The position numbers were made by a program, and so were the translations under genes. Positions 22,805 to 27,327 of a DNA stretch of 27,327 nt are shown in pieces. The stretch is taken from NCBI RefSeq assembly GCF_014648095.1, contig NZ_BMQL01000059.1:1-27327 (forward strand), read 5' to 3'. Below the pieces are notes generated by a model. The model worked only from the letters and a program-made list of their open reading frames with translations. It did no database searches and was not told the DNA's origin. The first letter of the stretch is position 1. The number at the start of each line of letters is the position of its first letter. This DNA comes from Deinococcus ruber (GTDB lineage: Bacteria > Deinococcota > Deinococci > Deinococcales > Deinococcaceae).

Positions 22805-24941
22805 TAGCCTCCTTAGCGTGGCTGCGGCGCTGCTGCCAGGGCCTGCACTCGCCCAGAGTGCGCCGGCCACCGAAGCGCAGGTGTGTGCGGCCGATGAAAA
22901 CCTGCTGGAACTTCATATCGGCAGTACCACCCGAGGCACCTTCGTCACCCGGCTGGTGGGAACCGAGGTCTGGCTAGACCCCAAGGCCCTGCGTCCGGAA
23001 GAAACCGCGTACTTCGACACTGAGGTTCACTGCGGCCAGGACTGGTCTGTTCGGCTGCTTCCCAGGTTCGCACCGACCATTGACAGTGAACGGCTGACGC
23101 TCAGCTTTCAGCCAGCGCCGCAGGTTCTGGCCGGACAGTCCGTGACCGTGACAGAGCCGGTAACGCCGCCCGCAGAGACGATCCCGCTGTTCTCGCTCGA
23201 CTATGTGGCGGCAGTGTCGGGCAGCCTCAGCACCTTGCCAAGCGTGCGCGGCGGCCTCCGTGCCCGGTATGTCAATGGACCGCTGAACGCGTCTGTCGGT
23301 GCGGCGGCAGAGGTCAAGGCAGACGGCGGGCGCTGGGTGCCGTCCGCGCAGGTCGGGGTGACGCTCTCTCCCACATCGTCCGTGCAACTGGCATACAACG
23401 TCGGATACACCGGGGACGTGGCGTCTTCGGCGTTGTCGAGCCTCAATTCCTCGCGGTTTACCGGTGCCCACTTCCAGCTGTCGAACACCCCGCTGCAACT
23501 CTGGCCCGCCCTGACCATCGAACTGCCGTTTCAGGCGCATCTGCGCGTCCGGATCGACGGTCTGCTGCTCACGGAATACGACGTGGCAGCAGGCCCGGTC
23601 ACGCTGCGCGATCTGCCGCTGCATCACCGTCAGGGCCGGATCGAGGTGGAGATCCGCGACGAAACCGGCACCCGCACCATCGTGCAGGACTACGACGTTC
23701 CGGGAATCACGGCGGGGAGTGCCAATTTCTCTGTCGATGCGGGTCTGCTGGACAGCAGCGCGTATGTCAGCGCTCAGGGGCAATACGCCCTGACGCCGCT
23801 GGTGAACGTGGAGGGCAGTGGGCGCATGGTCGGCACCGCTTTCCAGGCACAGGTCAGAACGGTGGTCGCTCCAGACGATACGCGGGCTTTCAGCGTCGGC
23901 ATGACGTACAATTCCGCCCGCACTCAGCCGTTCAGTGCGGTGGGCAGCGCGTGGATGGTCGCCGCGCCGTTCACCGTCACGGCGTTCGCGGCCATGCCCA
24001 TCGGCGACCTGAGCCAGACGACGTTCAGCACCTCGCTGGCGTACACGGCGCGGCGCTACGACGTGCAGTGGAAGGTGTCGGCGGCCCGTGGCCTGTCCGA
24101 TCTGTCGACCACGCTTCAGGGCAACGTCCGGGTGCTGCCCGAACTGACCCTCAGCCCCGCCGTGACGGTTCGCCGGGGCGGGGTGCAGGTGGGGCTGGCC
24201 CTCGACTTCCATCCGGGAAACGGGCTGAGCGTCACGGGCCGGGCGGGCAGCGGCGGCACCAGCGCCTCGCTGAACGCTCAGTACCGCCTGAATCCCTCGA
24301 CCCAGATCGGACTTTCGGCCAGTCCGGGCGGCGCGGCGCTCAAGCTTCAGTACGCCGACAGCGTTCGAGTCGATGCAGCGCTCGACACCCACGGCATCTT
24401 CAACGTCGCGGCGCAGGGCAGCGCGTATCTGATGCCGGGCGGCGTGCAGTTCAGCCAGGGAAATCCATACGGCGCGTTCGTGCTGGTCGAGACGGGACAG
24501 CCAGCCGTTCAGGTCTTCGCCGATGGCCGACTGAGGGGCGTGACCGACGCCACGGGCCGACTGGTCTTCAGCATGACCCCTGGCCGGGCCGTCAGCATCC
24601 GGGTCGATGCAGACAGTCTTCCCTTCGATGTCACGCTCAAATCCGACGTGGCAGTGCTCAACCTTCCCGGCCCCGGCAGCTACCGACTGGACTGGCGCAA
24701 CAATTTCGTGCATTCACGCTTCGTCACGTTTCACTGGGCCGACGGCAGTGTGGCTGCCAACGCCGAGATCCGCTTCGAGAATGACGAGATCAATTACACC
24801 GACACCCTGGGAACCGGATTTCTGCTGGTATCGCCGCAGGATCGCCGCGCCACGCTGACGTCTCAGGACGGCAAGCAGCGCTGCGCTGTCACAGTTCCGG
24901 CACACGCGGAAGCCGTCACCTGCGACCCTGGCGCCCCCTGA
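22776..24941 (+). CDS. Fimbrial outer-membrane usher
   Basis: A 721-aa outer-membrane pore that assembles and exports the fimbrial subunit. The signal peptide is VSGLHLRLLSSLLSVAAALL then PGPALAQS. An N-terminal chaperone-binding part follows, with paired Cys (VCAADEN, VHCGQDW). The long centre consists of alternating amphipathic strands with repeated Gly/Ser and aromatic ends (LRARYVNGPLNASVG, VGVTLSPTSSVQLAYN, FSVGMTYNSARTQPFS), as expected for a beta barrel. A plug-like VRIDGLLLTEYDVAAGPVTL segment with DLPL and VEVEIRDETGTRT is typical of ushers. The C-terminal domains contain a VFADGRLRGVTDATGRL motif and a second Cys pair. At 721 aa it is shorter than classical 800-aa ushers. GTG at 22776 is chosen over ATG at 22752 because only the GTG has an AGGA motif upstream. 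Confidence 0.82.
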   Translation: MSGLHLRLLSSLLSVAAALLPGPALAQSAPATEAQVCAADENLLELHIGSTTRGTFVTRLVGTEVWLDPKALRPEETAYFDTEVHCGQDWSVRLLPRFAPTIDSERLTLSFQPAPQVLAGQSVTVTEPVTPPAETIPLFSLDYVAAVSGSLSTLPSVRGGLRARYVNGPLNASVGAAAEVKADGGRWVPSAQVGVTLSPTSSVQLAYNVGYTGDVASSALSSLNSSRFTGAHFQLSNTPLQLWPALTIELPFQAHLRVRIDGLLLTEYDVAAGPVTLRDLPLHHRQGRIEVEIRDETGTRTIVQDYDVPGITAGSANFSVDAGLLDSSAYVSAQGQYALTPLVNVEGSGRMVGTAFQAQVRTVVAPDDTRAFSVGMTYNSARTQPFSAVGSAWMVAAPFTVTAFAAMPIGDLSQTTFSTSLAYTARRYDVQWKVSAARGLSDLSTTLQGNVRVLPELTLSPAVTVRRGGVQVGLALDFHPGNGLSVTGRAGSGGTSASLNAQYRLNPSTQIGLSASPGGAALKLQYADSVRVDAALDTHGIFNVAAQGSAYLMPGGVQFSQGNPYGAFVLVETGQPAVQVFADGRLRGVTDATGRLVFSMTPGRAVSIRVDADSLPFDVTLKSDVAVLNLPGPGSYRLDWRNNFVHSRFVTFHWADGSVAANAEIRFENDEINYTDTLGTGFLLVSPQDRRATLTSQDGKQRCAVTVPAHAEAVTCDPGAP

Positions 24942-25000
24942 GTCACGCACAGCAATAGCCGCGCGGGCCGGAAGGTGGAGGCTGGGCGGCTCCGGTCCGG

Positions 25001-25006
25001 TACGCT
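25001..25006 (+). promoter_or_regulatory. -10 box of the serine hydrolase gene
   Basis: TACGCT followed by 7 nt and ATG at 25014, so the transcript is probably leaderless. The gene therefore has its own promoter, 60 nt after the usher stop. No -35 is evident. Confidence 0.5.
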
Positions 25007-25013
25007 GACCACC

Positions 25014-26156
25014 ATGCCGATGCCCTTTCCCGTTCGCCAGCAGCGCAGCGTGTTTCAGCACCGAACTCGGCTGAACTACGGTGCGCTGCTCTGCTGGTTC
25101 ATGGTTGCCTGCGCCTCAGCACTCGCGGTGCCCGCCGACACCAACCGCACCTGCCGCACGGGTTCGGCGCCGGCGAGCGTACCGAATGTGCAGGCCACCC
25201 GGCCCCTGCCCACGACCGTCAGCGGACAGGTCGATTTTCTGGCTGGGTATTACCGCCCAGACGGAACGCTGCTCGGCACCATCAGCCTCGGCAATCCCGA
25301 CCGTCTGCACCCGATGGCCAGCAGCTTCAAGCCACTGGTGGTTCATGCCGTCCTTGCAGACATCGACCGCGGACGCCTGCAACTTGCCACGCCTGTTGCG
25401 GTCAGCGACGCCACCCGCAGTCTCGGTCCCTTCCCTGCCGGACCAACGCCCCTTTCCAAACTGCTCGACATCGCCATCAATGGCAGCAACAACACCGCCG
25501 CCGACCTGCTGCTGCTGACGTATGGCCCCGAACGCCTGGCCCGCGAGGTGCACACCAACAGTCCATGTACCCAGGTGCTGCTGACTACCAAAGGCTGGTG
25601 GACTGCCCAAAGCGGCCTGGCCAGCAGCGTGATCGGCAGCCGGACGGCGGCGGGCGTGAAGGCCTACGGCGCGTTGCCGTTCGAGCAGCGTGTCAAGGTG
25701 GCTGGACGGCTGATCGTCGCGGCGCAGCAGGTCAGGGCGTCGGTGCTGGAACCCGCGCTCGACCGGGTGTTTGCTTCCAGCAGCTACGATCCGGCCAGCG
25801 AACTCGATCTTCAGAACGTCACCACGCCACGCGCCTATCTACCCCTGGTGGCGGGTACCCTGCCGGGCGACGATCTGAGCGCGTCCTCGCGCGCCCTGCT
25901 GCGCCACATTCTTTCGACGGGCTGTTGCCGCCCCGCTGCACCGAAGCTGAAAAACGCGCAGTGGTGGGCGAAGGGCGGCATCACCTGGCGGGTGCTGAAC
26001 CTGACCGGCGTGGTCGAACGGCCGGACGGCAGCAGGCTGGTCTACGTCTACATGAACAGCCTGTCGAACACCCACGACGCGGGCGCTCTCCGGGCATCGG
26101 TGCCCCCAGTGGTGGACTGGATCGAAACGCAGCTTCAGCTGCTCGCCCAGCCATAG
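25014..26156 (+). CDS. Beta-lactamase-like serine hydrolase, membrane-anchored or secreted
   Basis: A 380-aa protein with an N-terminal hydrophobic segment (about residues 22-39, GALLCWFMVACASALAVP) that serves as a signal peptide or anchor. The penicillin-recognising serine fold is shown by the S-x-x-K motif SSFK (Ser103, Lys106), an SDN-like SNN (158-160) and a K-G-G (320-322) in place of KTG. The class A beta-lactamase omega-loop Glu could not be identified by eye. The family includes beta-lactamases, D,D-peptidases and esterases acting in the envelope, and the exact substrate is not visible. Several Cys residues (C47, C185, C304, C305) may form disulfides. The start at 25014 is preferred to the ATG at 24975 because of the -10 box 7 nt upstream. 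A link to the pilus operon is doubtful. Confidence 0.82.
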   Translation: MPMPFPVRQQRSVFQHRTRLNYGALLCWFMVACASALAVPADTNRTCRTGSAPASVPNVQATRPLPTTVSGQVDFLAGYYRPDGTLLGTISLGNPDRLHPMASSFKPLVVHAVLADIDRGRLQLATPVAVSDATRSLGPFPAGPTPLSKLLDIAINGSNNTAADLLLLTYGPERLAREVHTNSPCTQVLLTTKGWWTAQSGLASSVIGSRTAAGVKAYGALPFEQRVKVAGRLIVAAQQVRASVLEPALDRVFASSSYDPASELDLQNVTTPRAYLPLVAGTLPGDDLSASSRALLRHILSTGCCRPAAPKLKNAQWWAKGGITWRVLNLTGVVERPDGSRLVYVYMNSLSNTHDAGALRASVPPVVDWIETQLQLLAQP

Positions 26157-26319
26157 CAGCCGTGGCAATGCCGAGGTGCCGGCAGAAGAATCGCCATGTC
26201 AGCAGACCACAGCCGCTGGAACGCACCTCCATGACACGCCATCATCACGTGGAGTGCCTGGGTGCCTGCGTTGCCTGCTCACTCCCATCTCTCTGTGGTG
26301 TGTTGGTGGGCCCCTCCGA

Positions 26320-26967
26320 GGGCGGATCACGGTGTCTTGATCACCCTGTAGCAGCAGGTTGGGGGCGCTGCTGGTGGCTGGTAAGGCAATCACGCTCTAC
26401 GCGTCCACCTTCTGGGCGGGCTTGAGCCGGAAGTCGAGCGGCGCGCTGCCGCCCTCCTGGCCCACAGCATCAACATTCTGGTAGTTCGTCCCCTGATCGT
26501 CGACGGCTGTGAAGGTGAAGCTGCTGAGGGAGGAACGCTGCTCGTCCTTGCTGGCATTCTGCACGGTGTAGTGCAGCACCAGTCGTTTCTGGTCAGCGGC
26601 GGGGATGTGGCTCTGCTGGCCGGTATTCACGCGGGTCGCCACGAACTGAGCGCGGGTCAGCGTGACGTTGAATGACCAGCGTAGGTGTTGGTGATGCTGT
26701 ACGGCTGGCCTACGTGTCCGGCGCCCCCGCGAGCGGCCCATTCCTGGTGGGACCGTTCGGCGTCCGGGCCGTCAGGACAGAGGTATGCGTTGCCTTGCCG
26801 AAGGTGAGTGCGTAGCCGAGCGCTTTTGCGAAGGCGGCGTCAACGTAGACCTTCCCGCCCTGCTGCACACTCGGCGGCTTCACCGCGCTGCCAGCGATGC
26901 GGAAGGTGGGTGCGGCCAGCACCAGCGAGGAGGATAGCAACACGGCCATCAGCGCGATCTTTTTCAT
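26320..26967 (-). pseudogene. Stalk-domain protein pseudogene with two frameshifts and an in-frame stop
   Basis: Read on the minus strand: GGAG 6 nt before the ATG at 26967, a signal peptide (MKKIALMAVLLSSSLVLAAP) and a stalk (copper amine oxidase N-terminal-like) domain with GKVYVDAAFAKALGYALTFG. The frame stops at 26710 (APDT), the sense continues in a second frame (GQPYSITNTYAG) and then a third (SFNVTLTRAQFVATRVNTG, LVLHYTVQNASKDEQRS, FTFTAVDDQGTNYQNVD, LDFRLKPAQKVDA). A TAG at 26399-26397 replaces a probable Tyr, after which the same frame resumes with VIALPATSSAPNLLLQG. The second half resembles DUF4352-type exported proteins. The original gene probably encoded an exported protein of about 210 aa. 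Nothing is supported between 26157 and 26319. Confidence 0.72.
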
Positions 26968-27019
26968 GTGTCTCCTGGAAACGAGGTCGAGCAAGGACGG
27001 GTACACCCTCACGGGAGCG

Positions 27020-27148
27020 GCTCAGTACATCCTTGCTAACATTTCAAGACTTCGTAGATAATGCTGCATCTCTACGTGCCCCCAGGACGCATTCTTCTCG
27101 CCCTCATCCCGTTTCGATAAGCTAAATCTTTACAAGGATGTACTGAGC
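27020..27148. mobile_element. MITE-like element, 129 bp with 16-bp perfect terminal inverted repeats
   Basis: GCTCAGTACATCCTTG at 27020-27035 is the exact reverse complement of CAAGGATGTACTGAGC at 27133-27148. The 97-bp interior has no gene, is AT-richer and holds a minor inverted repeat (CGTAGA/TCTACG). Size and structure fit a miniature inverted-repeat element mobilised by another insertion sequence. I see no clear target duplication at the flanks. It sits 53 bp upstream of the decayed stalk-domain gene and may have broken its promoter. Confidence 0.5.
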
Positions 27149-27327
27149 TGTCTGACGCCAGCGCAGCCGTCATGCAAACAGTCATCTTCAGCACCCGGAA
27201 GCACCGCTCATTTGATGTGTGGAAGAGCGCATACCCGTGACTTTGGTCATGTGCGCCATCTAACGGTGTGATGTAAGTGCTCCCAGAGGGAGTCACGCTT
27301 GGTTCGTAGCGTGAGGGCTAGGTGACA
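27149..27327. other. Right edge, no gene recognised
   Basis: No frame is convincing. A 7-bp inverted repeat TCACGCT-N8-AGCGTGA lies at 27293-27314. A plus-strand frame near 27170-27240 (MQTVIFSTRKHRSFDVWKSAY) is too short to name. Confidence 0.3.

Noticed and set aside
22974..24713. Minus-strand open frame of 579 codons in the usher gene
   Set aside because: Antisense shadow. The plus-strand product has a signal peptide and usher-like strands.
27293..27314. Inverted repeat TCACGCT-N8-AGCGTGA as a terminator
   Set aside because: No T-run follows and no gene ends nearby within the window. Its role cannot be judged at the edge.
1..27327. CRISPR arrays, tRNA or rRNA genes, phage attachment sites
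   Set aside because: No regularly spaced identical repeats, cloverleaf-like sequence with CCA end or rRNA segment was recognised by eye on either strand.

Overview
The window is high-G+C bacterial DNA, most likely from a Deinococcus or close relative. This placement is an inference. It rests on G+C-rich codon use, several genes whose start codon lies about 6 nt after a TAnnnT -10 box (leaderless-type starts), a minimal spore-coat-U (sigma/Csu-type) chaperone-usher operon, a stalk-domain protein and an ISL3-type transposase remnant. No rRNA, tRNA, CRISPR array or phage genes were seen.

Layout. Positions 1-1245 hold the 3' end of an unidentified gene, a short convergent gene that may be truncated, and a broken ISL3-family transposase. 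Positions 1346-7339 form the first module: a large SARP/BTAD-type regulator with an AAA/STAND ATPase and TPR-like tail, then a single-domain globin and an FAD-dependent monooxygenase of the polyether-epoxidase type, both on the minus strand. The globin and monooxygenase promoters share one unusual layout: GTGACGC, 4 bp, GTKACGS, 9 bp, TACGCT. This matches the direct heptamer repeats with 11-bp period that SARP regulators bind. Positions 7590-8966 hold an exonuclease remnant, a 150-aa hypothetical gene and an empty stretch. Positions 8967-12863 are a divergent pair, a SAM-dependent methyltransferase and a LAL-type (ATPase plus LuxR HTH) regulator. Positions 13074-16100 carry a possible 20-codon ORF, a 509-aa lipoprotein, a multiply frameshifted S51 peptidase E pseudogene and a strong terminator.

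Positions 16244-20848 hold an EAL phosphodiesterase, the C-terminal remnant of an OmpR-type response regulator, and a second SARP/BTAD-STAND regulator. Next come a small frameshifted gene and about 430 bp of AT-rich DNA with several promoter-like elements. One of these has GTCAGAA direct repeats in exactly the same 7-4-7-9 layout. The fimbrial operon follows: subunit, hairpin, chaperone, usher. A beta-lactamase-like serine hydrolase, a decayed stalk-domain gene and a 129-bp MITE-like element complete the window.

How it works together (inference). The window looks like accessory, regulator-rich DNA in which each giant ATP-binding regulator sits beside probable targets. SARP-1 would control the globin and monooxygenase, which suggests an O2-handling pair in oxidative tailoring. 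The LAL protein would control the methyltransferase. SARP-2 would control the fimbriae, with an EAL enzyme nearby that could link c-di-GMP to surface attachment. At least six broken genes lie between intact ORFs of 2-3.6 kb, which points to real gene decay rather than poor sequence.
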